From Arthrobacter sp. B1I2 (GTDB taxonomy: Bacteria > Actinomycetota > Actinomycetes > Actinomycetales > Micrococcaceae): DNA of 64,000 bases. The first letter of the stretch is position 1. Each line of letters begins with the position of its first letter. Below, piece after piece: positions 1 to 13,228 of this stretch. The stretch is from assembly GCF_030816485.1 (NCBI RefSeq), contig NZ_JAUSYC010000001.1:1-64000 (forward strand), read 5' to 3'. Both the position numbers and the translations under genes were made by a program. The notes beneath the pieces were generated by a model, which was not told where the DNA came from, made no database searches, and saw only the letters and a list, made by a program, of their open reading frames with translations.

Positions 1-118
1 GTCCGGCGGTGACCTACTCTCCCACACCCTCCCGGGTGCAGTACCATCGGCGCTGTGGGTCTTAGCTTCCGGGTTCGGAATGGGACCGGGCGTTTCCCCC
101 ACGCTATGACCGCCGTAA
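1..118 (-). rRNA. rrf: 5S ribosomal RNA
   Basis: Read on the minus strand, this begins with TTACGGCGGTCATAGCG and ends with GTCACCGCCGGAC, so both terminal halves can pair into the helix I of a bacterial 5S rRNA. The internal CCCATTCCGAACCCGGAAG loop C/helix III region is the standard 5S core. It is the last gene of the rRNA operon. The operon terminator would lie just left of the window. Confidence 0.95.
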
Positions 119-244
119 CCCTTGTACCCGTCACCGACCCCTGGGGCTGGTGTGGGAAGTTTGTGGTTACAACATTGTGGTGTTGTGTATTCAGTTGTTG
201 GTTCCTGTTCAACAGTTGACCCGTTGGGCGGGGTTGTTGGTTGG

Positions 245-277
245 GAACCACATAGTGGACGCAAGCAGAATTTGTAT
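245..277 (-). other. 3' arm of 23S rRNA processing stem
   Basis: The RNA of this 23S-5S spacer segment (ending CGTCCACTATGTGGTTC) is complementary over about 20 positions to the segment at 3531-3559 upstream of 23S. Paired, the two enclose the whole 23S gene, as expected for an RNase III-type processing stalk. The pairing was done by eye and includes a few G-U pairs. Confidence 0.7.
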
Positions 278-286
278 GTTCTGTGT

Positions 287-5453
<5,167 letters not shown>

Positions 5454-5686
5454 AGTAAAACAGACACAACCACAACCACCGGAAATAACGGCGACCACAG
5501 CTGCACAAAATTTGAAACCAGCTAAAAACACCATGCCAACCACGGAGGTGGCGGCACAGCACAATCAACCAATTCATAAAACAATTGGTATCAACAAACT
5601 TGGCACACTATTGAGTTCTCAAACAACAGACACACCCGGCACCACCCAAACATTTCCGTTCAGGATCGCTCCGGAGCAACTTTCCA
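5454..5686 (-). other. rRNA operon leader with conserved actinobacterial box
   Basis: The transcribed leader contains, on the minus strand, TGTTTGAGAACTCAATAGTG near 5607-5626, a strongly conserved actinobacterial rRNA leader element linked to antitermination and processing. Just downstream of the candidate promoter is another conserved-looking block (GGAAAGTTGCTCCGGAGCG). No protein-coding gene is apparent here. Confidence 0.7.
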
Positions 5687-5716
5687 AACTTACCCGACCA
5701 ACCACCCCGACGCAAA
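5687..5716 (-). promoter_or_regulatory. candidate rRNA operon promoter
   Basis: On the minus strand, TTGCGT (5710-5715) and TAAGTT (5687-5692) are spaced by 17 bases. Together they resemble a housekeeping sigma promoter, about 230 bases before 16S. Further promoters may lie upstream. The stretch from 5717 to 6065 shows no gene I can support. Confidence 0.4.
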
Positions 5717-6065
5717 TCCATCATCTCAGGACTCCCACCGGCATGAAGACCGCCCCCACCCGGACAGCACGCCGCAAAGCGAGCCATTTTCCAGGCCGTT
5801 CAGAAAGGGGGTTGGCCGCTATCTTTCCGCTTCAGCGGCGGCGACTCAGAAAACAATACCCGGCCCCACACCCAACCGCAAATCAGCCTCCGGAGGCCTT
5901 CTGCGCCGCCAAAAACCGCGGAATCCCGGGGCAGGATGCGTCATAGCCGCACTCCCCAGGCTCCCGCCGTCGTAATTTGCTGATGTGTGCTGCAGCACAG
6001 GTCCATTGGGCACGTTGCCGCTACCCGTCGCGGACGCGTTTCTACGGCGGCAGTCTTAAACCGAA

Positions 6066-6107
6066 CGAGCCGCGGATACCTCCATGGAAGGAAGCATCCG
6101 CGGCTCG
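6066..6107 (-). terminator. hairpin terminator after the PASTA lipoprotein gene
   Basis: A perfect 12-bp inverted repeat (CGAGCCGCGGAT at 6066-6077, ATCCGCGGCTCG at 6096-6107) encloses an 18-base loop, 15 bases past the stop codon at 6123. The following minus-strand sequence TTCGGTTTAAG is only mildly T-rich. Confidence 0.65.
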
Positions 6108-6122
6108 GCTCACTTGATTCAG

Positions 6123-6863
6123 CTACTGACGCCACCGTGAACGCGAATCCGTAGCCGACGGCTTGCAGGTGTAGGTGACACCCTTGCTGCTCAGCCCCAC
6201 AGCGCCAGTCGGCGAGCAAAAGGCGCCAGGTGTTGCGCCACCGACGGCAGCCGGCGCAGGTGCCTGAGCCGCCTGCTGCGCCGCCGCTTGCTCGGCCGCC
6301 AGCTTAGCCGCCGCGTCCCGGGCCGCCTGGTCCGCCGCAGCTTTGGCTGCTGCAGCCTGGTCGGCAGCGGCTTTATCCGCAGTGGCCTTCTCAGCTGCGG
6401 CCTTAGCTGCGGCTGCCTGATCGGCTGCAGCCTTCTCGGCCGCAACCTTGGCAGCCGTCGCCTTTTCGGCAGCTGCCTTCTCTGCGGCCACGTCGTCGAG
6501 GTTCTTGACGCCGAGGTGCACGGTGGAGCCCTTCGCGGCCTGTGCACCATTGGCGGGGTCCTGGGTTGTCACCTGCCAGTTCTTCTTGACGATGATCGAC
6601 TTGCCGTGGGCTGAGTCGACGGCGTCAACCTTGAGGCCGAGTTCTTCCAGCTGGTCCGTGGCCTTGTCTAAAGTCAGGCCGGTTACGCCGGGAACGGTGA
6701 CGTTCTCGGAGACGGCTGCCACTGCGGTTGCCGTGACCGTCGGCTGCGTCGCTGCCTGGTTGGCGCCGCAGCCCGTCAGCATGAGGCCGGTCAACACAAC
6801 GAGAGCCAGCGTTGGCTTCCAGCTGCGATTCGGGCTCATTGGAGCGTTTGGATTGTTTGTCAT
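6123..6863 (-). CDS. PASTA-domain lipoprotein with Ala-rich coiled coil
   Basis: A 246-residue predicted lipoprotein. The start at 6863 is preceded by AGGGGA at good spacing. A signal peptide ends in the lipobox LTGC (Cys32). Residues about 55-121 form a PASTA-like unit (VPGVTGLTLDKATDQL, then a second half ending GSTVHLGV). These domains usually bind peptidoglycan stems or other wall ligands. Residues about 125-205 are a long Ala/Lys/Glu helix of KAAAEKA-type repeats, probably a stalk. A short C-terminal module has a Cys pair (FCSPTG, YTCKPS). It follows the HNH nuclease gene by 61 bases on the same strand, so co-transcription is possible. Its exact role is unknown. Confidence 0.8.
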   Translation of the reverse strand: MTNNPNAPMSPNRSWKPTLALVVLTGLMLTGCGANQAATQPTVTATAVAAVSENVTVPGVTGLTLDKATDQLEELGLKVDAVDSAHGKSIIVKKNWQVTTQDPANGAQAAKGSTVHLGVKNLDDVAAEKAAAEKATAAKVAAEKAAADQAAAAKAAAEKATADKAAADQAAAAKAAADQAARDAAAKLAAEQAAAQQAAQAPAPAAVGGATPGAFCSPTGAVGLSSKGVTYTCKPSATDSRSRWRQ

Positions 6864-6924
6864 TATTTCCCCTAGGAATGCGTGTGACGGTGATGGAAAG
6901 TGGGGCGGGCCCGGAAGAGCCGGA

Positions 6925-8298
6925 CTACTCGCAGGCAATGCCGTCGGAGTCACGGTCCAGCGCGGGACGGTAACCGGCTTGGCCCGCGTACAGCGGTGCA
7001 GCACCGGCAGCCCTCGCCGCGGTGCAGTTGGCGTAGTAGGCAGCAGCAGGTGCAACCGGGGCAGGAGCGGGGGCAACCGGGGCAGGAGCGGGGGCCACCG
7101 GGGCCGGAGCAGGCGCGGGGGCAACCGGGGCCGGAGCGGGCGCAACGGGAGCAGGAGCCACTGCAGCAGGTGCCGGCGCAGCAACAACAGGAGCCAGCTG
7201 GTTCGTCGGAGCCAACTGTCCGGCGCAGTCACCAAGGATCCGGGCCATCGCGTCGTGCTCCGCCTGCGTAACCCACAGCCCGTACGTCACCTTCACGGAA
7301 ATCTGGCGGGCAACGTACTCGCACCGGAAGCCCTTGTTCGGCGGCAACCAGGTGGCCGCGTCGCCGTCGCCCTTTTGCTGGTTGGTGGGACCGTCGGTGG
7401 CCTGCAGGTTCAGCGGATCATTCGCAAACGCCGTCCGCTGCTCCACGGTCAACTGCTGGGCACCTTTCTGCCAGGCGTCACTCAGGGCCACCACGTGGTC
7501 GATCTGCACGGCGCTGCTGGTGCCCGAGCCCCGGACAAAGCTGATCGTCGTACCCGTGTAAGGATCCGCGAGGGTTCCCGACTGCACCTTGCACGGCACA
7601 CTGTTCGTGTACGCGATGCCGGTGAGGTCGCGTTTGAGGATGTCGTTGCGGGTGTCGCAGCCGTTCCGGTCCACGTCCGCCCACGCCTGGCCGAACTGCG
7701 CCCGGTCATACCCGGTCTTTGGCGCCCGGCCCTTGATGGGAAGGGCGGCCAGCAGGTCCAGAGCCTTCGTGGCGTACGCCGGCTGCGTGTTCGGTGCGGT
7801 GGCGGTGACGCCCGCAGCCAGGACGTACGTGTTGTCCGGATCCAGGGGCTCCCCGGTCTCCTGGGCCGTGGGCGTAGGAGTTGGGGTGGACGACGGCGTC
7901 GCCTTGGGCGTCGCCGTCGGGCCCGCTTTCGCGGGCGCGGCCTTGGCAGTGCTCTCCGAGGAGGCCGCCTCAAGGTCCGCGCTGGCCACGTGCGGCAGGG
8001 CGATGGCACCACCAATAAAGAGTGCAAAGGACATAGCAAGGGCGACGGCGCCGGCCTTGCGTTTGGCGGGAAGCCACGCCCAGGAGCGCCGTCCCGTGAG
8101 CAATACGTACAGACCGGTCAGGGCGGCCGAGATGCCCAGGAAGACCAGGGCACCGCCGGGTCCGCCGCTGAGGGCCCCCAAGAGCATGAACAGCGCAGTG
8201 AGAATCCCAACGATGAACGTTGAGGCGCGAGGTTTCCGCGGCGGCTTCGGTGCCGGCGCAGACGGAACAGACCCGAGAAGGGTTTCGTAGTCGGACAA
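6925..8298 (-). CDS. membrane-anchored HNH (DUF1524-type) nuclease with excalibur domain
   Basis: A 457-residue protein. Two or three hydrophobic helices lie between residues 27 and 105, followed by a Ser/Thr/Pro linker. A DUF1524/GmrSD C-terminal-type HNH domain then follows, with QIDHVVALSDAW as the His-containing motif and NDPLNLQATDG as its partner. A proline-alanine spacer (APAPVAPAPAP repeats) leads to a C-terminal excalibur calcium-binding motif (DRDSDGIACE). This architecture is typical of secreted or surface nucleases of Gram-positives that cut extracellular DNA. Metal and DNA binding are inferred from family knowledge. The lipoprotein gene downstream may be in the same transcript. 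Confidence 0.82.
   Translation of the reverse strand: MSDYETLLGSVPSAPAPKPPRKPRASTFIVGILTALFMLLGALSGGPGGALVFLGISAALTGLYVLLTGRRSWAWLPAKRKAGAVALAMSFALFIGGAIALPHVASADLEAASSESTAKAAPAKAGPTATPKATPSSTPTPTPTAQETGEPLDPDNTYVLAAGVTATAPNTQPAYATKALDLLAALPIKGRAPKTGYDRAQFGQAWADVDRNGCDTRNDILKRDLTGIAYTNSVPCKVQSGTLADPYTGTTISFVRGSGTSSAVQIDHVVALSDAWQKGAQQLTVEQRTAFANDPLNLQATDGPTNQQKGDGDAATWLPPNKGFRCEYVARQISVKVTYGLWVTQAEHDAMARILGDCAGQLAPTNQLAPVVAAPAPAAVAPAPVAPAPAPVAPAPAPAPVAPAPAPVAPAPAPVAPAAAYYANCTAARAAGAAPLYAGQAGYRPALDRDSDGIACE
7046..7180. repeat. in-frame GC-rich tandem repeat encoding Ala-Pro-Val linker
   Basis: Degenerate units such as GGCAACCGGGGCAGGAGC repeat several times within the nuclease gene and encode the APAPVAP linker between the HNH and excalibur domains. 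Copy number may vary between strains, which would change how far the excalibur domain projects. Confidence 0.7.
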
Positions 8299-8567
8299 AT
8301 TTTCCCCGTTTGTGAGGGCCCGAATATCCGGCCCTGCAAGTGCCGGGCCTGCTGCTTAGCCCGACAAAGTCGTCGCCACTGAGCCTATGCTGCGTTTTCG
8401 GCTGGACAGGGACACTTTTCGAATCCTCGGGCAACATTCAGCCACTCTTGACCGAACCTTGAGGAATGCCGTCGCAATGCTTCTAGTGCCCTTAACAATT
8501 GCCGGTGATTTCAGGCCACCAGCCTCATAGCGGGCATCCGTTCCCTTCATGGGAGCGCGGAGATAGA

Positions 8568-8969
8568 GTGGCCCGCATGCAGATGCGCCTCGAGGTTGTA
8601 CAGGTCCCGGTTTCCGACGTCGACAAGTCAAAAGCGTTCTACACCGAAAAACTGGGCTTCGCCCTGGACCACGACGTGGAACACATCCCGGGCATGAGAG
8701 TGGTCCAGCTGACGCCCCCGGGTTCCGCCACATCAGTGGTCATTGGCACCGGGATGACCACCATGGCACCGGGCAGCCTGGAAGGACTTCAACTGGTGGT
8801 TCCGGACATCACCGCCGTCCGCGAGGAACTGGTCGGGCGCGGGGCGGACATCAGCGAGATCCAGGACCTCGGCGGCGTCCTTTTCGCCTACTTCAGCGAC
8901 CCTGACGGCAACCGCTGGGTAATGCAGGGGCAGACCACGCAGGACATCCGGGACGCCCACAAAACGTAA
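8568..8969 (+). CDS. VOC/glyoxalase-family protein
   Basis: A 133-residue single-domain vicinal-oxygen-chelate protein. It has the early strand and helix VVQVPVSDVDKSKAFYTEKL and the late FSDPDGNRWVMQG strand. I chose GTG at 8568 because GGAG lies five bases upstream. ATG at 8577 is the alternative and would remove three residues. The substrate cannot be told from sequence: members include glyoxalase, dioxygenase-like and antibiotic-binding proteins. It stands alone, convergent with the LacI regulator gene. Confidence 0.8.
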   Translation: MARMQMRLEVVQVPVSDVDKSKAFYTEKLGFALDHDVEHIPGMRVVQLTPPGSATSVVIGTGMTTMAPGSLEGLQLVVPDITAVREELVGRGADISEIQDLGGVLFAYFSDPDGNRWVMQGQTTQDIRDAHKT

Positions 8970-9007
8970 GAGGGCCTGCCAAAAGTGGGTGTGCGTCCGG
9001 GGGCGGG

Positions 9008-10033
9008 CTACTTATTGGCTGGCGGGGCCGTGGAGCCCCTGACCACCAGTTCGGTGCCCAGCTCAATCCGCTGAGGCAATTCCTCGTCACCGTCAAGATG
9101 GCGGAGCAGGGCGCGCATGGCAGTCTCGGCCATCTGGACTACCGGCTGGCGGATGGTGGTCAGCCCGGGTTCGATCCACTCGGCCGCCGGAATGTCGTCG
9201 AACCCGATGATGGACAGGTCCTCCGGAATACGCAGCCCGGCAGAGCGCGCTGCCCGGTAGGCACCCATGGCCTGGCCGTCATTGCCGGTGAAGATCGCCG
9301 TCGGCCGCTCCGGCAGGTCCAGTAGCTTGCGGGTGGCGGCCTCGCCCGACTCAATGGAGAAGTCCCCCGGAACCATCAGCGCCGGATCCGCCACAATGCC
9401 CGCCCGGCGCAGCGCCGAGATGTAGCCATCCTCGCGGGCGCTGCTGCACTGCAGGTCCTCGCGGCCGCCGATCATGGCGATCCGCTTGTGCCCCAGTTGC
9501 AGCAAGTGCTCGGTAGCCGAGAAGCCGCCCTCCCAGTTCGCCGCGCCCACCGTCATCAGGTCAGGCCCGGGCTGGCCGACGGGATCGATCAGCACCACCG
9601 GAATCCCCAGGGACTTAACACGCTGGATCTGTTTGGCGTCGAGCTGGTACACGGCCATCAGCAGCCCATCCGATTTACGCTCCGCGAGGTTGGCCAGCCA
9701 TGGCCGGATGCGCGAGCCGTCCAGGCTCAGGCTGCTCACCACCGTTCCGTAGCCCGCGTCCTGGGCCACGCGTTCGACGCCCTCGATGATTTCCAACGCC
9801 CACTCCGAGCCCAGCCCCGGAAACACCAGATCCACCAGGCCGGCCTTCTGCCTGCGCTTGGCAGGGCGGCGAGCGTAATCGCGCCGGGAGATGATTTCCT
9901 CCACCCGGGCCCGCGTCTCCGCCGCCACGTGGGCGTGCCCGTTCAGAACCTTGGACACCGTGGGAACCGAAACCCCGGCCTCCCGGGCAATCTCACTGAT
10001 CGTCGCGCGCCTGGTGTCCTGCTTGCTCACCAC
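9008..10033 (-). CDS. LacI-family transcriptional regulator
   Basis: A 341-residue repressor. The N-terminal helix-turn-helix and hinge helix are clear (TISEIAREAGVSVPTVSKVL at residues 11-30). The rest is a periplasmic-binding-like effector domain, with IIGFDDIPAAEWIEPGLTTI near the end as is typical for LacI/GalR. It is the last gene of a minus-strand set after the Gfo/Idh, DUF6807 and cupin genes, 34 bases behind the cupin. It is the best candidate to bind the GAAACTWTC-type motifs at 13053-13195 and 22148-22166. This pairing is inferred from position. The effector is probably a sugar from GH3/GH42 action. Confidence 0.9.
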   Translation of the reverse strand: MVSKQDTRRATISEIAREAGVSVPTVSKVLNGHAHVAAETRARVEEIISRRDYARRPAKRRQKAGLVDLVFPGLGSEWALEIIEGVERVAQDAGYGTVVSSLSLDGSRIRPWLANLAERKSDGLLMAVYQLDAKQIQRVKSLGIPVVLIDPVGQPGPDLMTVGAANWEGGFSATEHLLQLGHKRIAMIGGREDLQCSSAREDGYISALRRAGIVADPALMVPGDFSIESGEAATRKLLDLPERPTAIFTGNDGQAMGAYRAARSAGLRIPEDLSIIGFDDIPAAEWIEPGLTTIRQPVVQMAETAMRALLRHLDGDEELPQRIELGTELVVRGSTAPPANK

Positions 10034-10067
10034 GGAACCTCCCTTTCACCCGGGTCCGCGCCCGGTG

Positions 10068-10799
10068 CTAGTTATCGGAAAGTTCCCACGTCTGGATTCG
10101 GCCACACATCCCGTAAATTCTGCGGTTTTCCCGTTTTCCCATCGTAGTTCGCGCTTCTGCCAGATAGATACTTTCGGCCGTGTCCAAAGATGCCAATTGC
10201 TGCCGGGTCACCTCAGCCTGCCGGGCTGCTCCTCCGGCCAGCAGCTCAGTCCAGGTCCCGGTCCTGTCAGCTACCAGCCGGGCAGCCGCGGCGTGGAAGG
10301 CCGCCAGTGCTGACGGGCCGGAGACAAGCACGGCCTGCTTCAGGGCAAAGTAGCCTTCCAGCGCCAAATCACGACGGCGGCGGGCGGCTTCCTCCCCGAC
10401 GGCCAGCCCGGCGTCGGCATCCCTGTGCTCCAAAGCCGCCGCGCGGCGGTATGTTTCCGCTTCGGCAAGGTGCTCCGGCGGGAAAGTCATCACGGCGTCG
10501 CCGTGCTCGGGCAGCCCCGCGTTCTGCATGACCACCAGGACCCTCAGGTCGCCCGAATCGTTGATGGCGCGGTGCACGGTGCCCGGAGTGAACCAAAGGA
10601 CCGCACCCGGAACCAGCGGGGTGGACGTGAAGCCACGCGAGTCCAGCGTCTCCAGCCGGCCGGCACCTTCCAGCACCACGTATGCCTCGGTGGAGGCGGT
10701 GTGCACGTGCGGGGACCCGCCGGCGGCGCCATCCGCGCCGGGCCAGTCGTAGATGCTGATCTCGGACAGCCCGGTGGCACCGGGAAAGGTTGAGCCCAT
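10068..10799 (-). CDS. cupin-domain protein
   Basis: A 243-residue protein with one recognisable cupin barrel in the N-terminal half: SPHVHTASTEAYVVLEGAG is motif 1 and WFTPGTVHRAIND is motif 2, giving His ligands for a metal. The C-terminal half is helical and charged and I do not recognise it. The start lies three bases after the DUF6807 stop, so the two are very probably translated from one mRNA. Cupins beside Gfo/Idh and DUF6807 genes occur in sugar-catabolic operons, but the reaction is unknown. An epimerase, isomerase or sensor role is possible. Confidence 0.75.
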   Translation of the reverse strand: MGSTFPGATGLSEISIYDWPGADGAAGGSPHVHTASTEAYVVLEGAGRLETLDSRGFTSTPLVPGAVLWFTPGTVHRAINDSGDLRVLVVMQNAGLPEHGDAVMTFPPEHLAEAETYRRAAALEHRDADAGLAVGEEAARRRRDLALEGYFALKQAVLVSGPSALAAFHAAAARLVADRTGTWTELLAGGAARQAEVTRQQLASLDTAESIYLAEARTTMGKRENRRIYGMCGRIQTWELSDN

Positions 10800-10802
10800 G
10801 CT

Positions 10803-11783
10803 TTACGCCCAGCTGCCAAGCGCTGCCTGCGCGGCATCCGCCAGCGCCCGGGCCCGATCGGCGTCCACATCGCCGTCGGCAATCACCACGGCGTAGCGGT
10901 AGGTCAGCGGCGAGCCCTCCCGCAACGGCACCTCCTCGCTGAAGAACGGGGCTGAACCCAGGCAGGCGAACATCGAGGACCTGGCAAACCACTGGTTGGG
11001 TGCGCCCGGGTTGGAGCTGTCCTCCACGAACGCGATGGTGGACGACCGGCAGGTGACGTCGTGCTTGCCGGTGAAGGCGATCCATGGCGAGCGGGTGCCC
11101 ATGAACTCATCCGTCCCCGTGCCCTCCGGGTTGCGGAACCCGCCGCCGGCGAAGGACCGCGGGCCGCGCCAGAACAGGCCGCCGTAGCCGGCGTTGTGGC
11201 GGCCCTCAGTGGTTGGGCTGCCGATGAGGATCTCCTCGGCGGAGACATTGGTCATCCGGGTTTCGAAGAGGATCACGTAGGCGCCCTCATTCCTGCTGGG
11301 GTCAGTTCCGCTGCCGTCCAGCAGTTGGATGCTGAAGCGGCGGCTCTCCGCGATGACCGGTTCGCCTTCCTGCGAAGTCCAGGTCAGCGATTCCGACACT
11401 GAGATTCCGGCTCCGGACTGGTCGATCCCCGTGAAGGACCCGTGGTTCATGGCACCGTTGTTGTCCAGGTTGGCGTACTCGGTGGCGCGGGTATAGGTGG
11501 CACCGCCCCAGAAGTTGTGCTTGCCAACATTCGGCAGCGCCCAGGAGAGTCCCTTGTGCCAAACGTGGTCCCAGGGGCGGGAAATGGTGACCTCGTCGCC
11601 GCCCAGGGTGGTGAGGGGGTGGAAGAACGGCCGGGGGCTCTCGTACTGGCTGTCTGTGGGCTTGTAGGTGTAGGTGGCGATGGCCTGGCCGCCGGCGGTG
11701 AAGGTGAGGGCGGTGCCGTCGTCACGGATACTCAACTGGGCTGAGGGCACGGCTGGGCGGGCAGTGGTTGCGGGGGTAGTCAT
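10803..11783 (-). CDS. DUF6807 (PmoA-like) family protein
   Basis: A 326-residue protein. The start at 11783 has AAGGAG at good spacing. The family signature is readable: YTYKPTDSQYESPRPFFHPL near the N-terminus, ISRPWDHVWHKGLSWALPN and NFWGGATYTR in the middle, and NAGYGGLFWRGPRSFAGG later. Family members are annotated 'PmoA family' by historical accident and are commonly found next to Gfo/Idh oxidoreductases in actinobacterial sugar operons. No enzymatic function is established to my knowledge. It is translated just before the cupin gene and 28 bases after the Gfo/Idh gene. Confidence 0.8.
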   Translation of the reverse strand: MTTPATTARPAVPSAQLSIRDDGTALTFTAGGQAIATYTYKPTDSQYESPRPFFHPLTTLGGDEVTISRPWDHVWHKGLSWALPNVGKHNFWGGATYTRATEYANLDNNGAMNHGSFTGIDQSGAGISVSESLTWTSQEGEPVIAESRRFSIQLLDGSGTDPSRNEGAYVILFETRMTNVSAEEILIGSPTTEGRHNAGYGGLFWRGPRSFAGGGFRNPEGTGTDEFMGTRSPWIAFTGKHDVTCRSSTIAFVEDSSNPGAPNQWFARSSMFACLGSAPFFSEEVPLREGSPLTYRYAVVIADGDVDADRARALADAAQAALGSWA

Positions 11784-11811
11784 GGCGCGGTGTCTCCTTG
11801 GAAGGGCGGGG

Positions 11812-12960
11812 TCAGGCGGGGGTGGAATTGAAGGATGATGCGGCCGCCGCTGGTGCATTGAAGGCTGTCGATTCCAGGACGGCAGTGCCCAGCCCGTCCC
11901 CGTCCATCCCGCCGTAGAAGGGGTGGCCGGGGACGATCTCGCCCCGGCGCACCGCCTGCCCCGTGAAGGCTGAAGCGTAGATCGCAGCAGCCAGCTCCAG
12001 CGTTTGCCGGGCGGAGTCTGCTCCGGCCGGAAGGGGGCGGCCTGCGTCGAGCGCGTCGTACATGGCCAGGAACTGGGCGGAGTGGCCGCTGCCGCGTTCC
12101 AGCGGCTGACCGGTCCACGCACTGCTGACCTGGTCCTCGTGGCCCGGCGCGCCCGTGATGGTCCAGTTGTCCGTGCTGTAGCCGTAAAGGTGGCTCAATT
12201 CCACGGTGGCGAACTCGCAGTCGATCCGGATATCCGACGTTTCCCGCGGCGAAAGCAGGGAGTTGACGATGGTGGCCACGGCCCCGTTGCGGAACCGTAC
12301 CAGCGCGGCTGACAGGTCCTCGGTGGAGGTGTCGCGCGCCTGCCGCCCGGCGATCGCAGTCACTTCCTCCCATGGGCCGAGCAGGTGCAGGAGCAAATCG
12401 AACTGGTGGATGCCATGGCCCATGGTTGGTCCACCCCCCTCGGCATTCCAGGTTCCGCGCCAGGGCAGGTCCCAATAACTGTCCGGCCGGTACCAGAGGG
12501 TGTCGCACCGGGCCACCAGCGGGCGGCCGAACTCGCTGCCGCCAATCAGCCGCCGGGCCGCGGCGGAGGCATCGCCGAAGCGGTGCTGGAACACGCAGGA
12601 AAACTGCGCACCTCCCTTCGCCTGTGCCACCTGAAGCCGGTCGAAGTCCGCCAGGCTCAGCGCCGGTGGCTTCTCGGAGAGCACATGGACACCGGCTTCG
12701 AGGCATTCGATGGCCTGGTCGATGTGAAGCATCGGAGGGGTACAAAGGTGGACGACGTCCGGCTTGGCCTCCGCGAGCAGCTCGGCCAGGGTGAGGTAGG
12801 TGCCGGGGATCCCGTGCTTTTCGGCAAAGGCGTCCAGCCGGCCCTGGTCAACATCGCAGGCGGCTACAAGCTCTGCCCGCCCGTCTGTCCGGGCCAGATT
12901 GTCCGCGTGCACCGCGGCGATTCCGCCTGTTCCCACGATGGCCACTCTGTACGTCCGCAT
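11812..12960 (-). CDS. Gfo/Idh/MocA-family oxidoreductase
   Basis: A 382-residue NAD(P)-dependent sugar oxidoreductase. I chose the ATG at 12960 because it directly precedes the Rossmann strand RTYRVAIVGTGGIAAVHADN and has GGAGAG upstream. The open frame continues upstream without family sequence. The EKP motif (VLSEKPPALSLADFD) supplies the catalytic lysine. The substrate-domain motif GGGPTMGHGIHQFDLLLHLL is typical of Gfo/Idh/MocA. It is the first gene of the DUF6807-cupin-LacI set and is divergent from the GH3 gene across a shared control region. The substrate is probably a glycoside or a monosaccharide released by GH3/GH42. Confidence 0.87.
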   Translation of the reverse strand: MRTYRVAIVGTGGIAAVHADNLARTDGRAELVAACDVDQGRLDAFAEKHGIPGTYLTLAELLAEAKPDVVHLCTPPMLHIDQAIECLEAGVHVLSEKPPALSLADFDRLQVAQAKGGAQFSCVFQHRFGDASAAARRLIGGSEFGRPLVARCDTLWYRPDSYWDLPWRGTWNAEGGGPTMGHGIHQFDLLLHLLGPWEEVTAIAGRQARDTSTEDLSAALVRFRNGAVATIVNSLLSPRETSDIRIDCEFATVELSHLYGYSTDNWTITGAPGHEDQVSSAWTGQPLERGSGHSAQFLAMYDALDAGRPLPAGADSARQTLELAAAIYASAFTGQAVRRGEIVPGHPFYGGMDGDGLGTAVLESTAFNAPAAAASSFNSTPA

Positions 12961-13228
12961 GTTCTCTCCGTCGTTGCAGTAGATCCGGCAGCGCCGGCTA
13001 ATGTTCCCTGGCTCAGAAAATTCCAGCTGGCCCCTGGCACCTGGGTGGCTGTGGAAACTTTCGAGGCTCAGCTCGGAAGTTTCCAACGGGCCTTCCTCGG
13101 TCAAAGTAGAGGCTCCGGCTTCAACCGTAGGAAGTTGCCGATTGAAGAGTCAAGGCTTTGCATCTAGAAATTACACATAAGTTTCTGATAGTTTCTTGAA
13201 AACGCCTTTACAACCCTAGGAGACGCCC
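12961..13228. promoter_or_regulatory. divergent control region between Gfo/Idh and GH3 genes
   Basis: This 268-base region holds two clusters of a GAAACT-type motif. One is a 13-base-arm inverted repeat at 13053-13084 (GGAAACTTTCGAG / CTCGGAAGTTTCC, one mismatch, 6-base loop). The other is AAGTTTCTGATAGTTTC at 13179-13195. A weak plus-strand promoter candidate is TTGAAG (13142-13147), 17 bases, TAGAAA (13165-13170). GH3 translation starts with AGGAGA spaced well before GTG 13229. The motif resembles GAAAnTTTC-type operators known for actinobacterial hemicellulase LacI regulators. Confidence 0.6.

Noticed and set aside
6448..8223. A 591-codon open frame on the plus strand
   Set aside because: It is antisense to the lipoprotein and nuclease genes. 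Its Arg/Gly-rich composition is that of a GC-rich shadow frame, and the opposite strand has clear domains and ribosome-binding sites.
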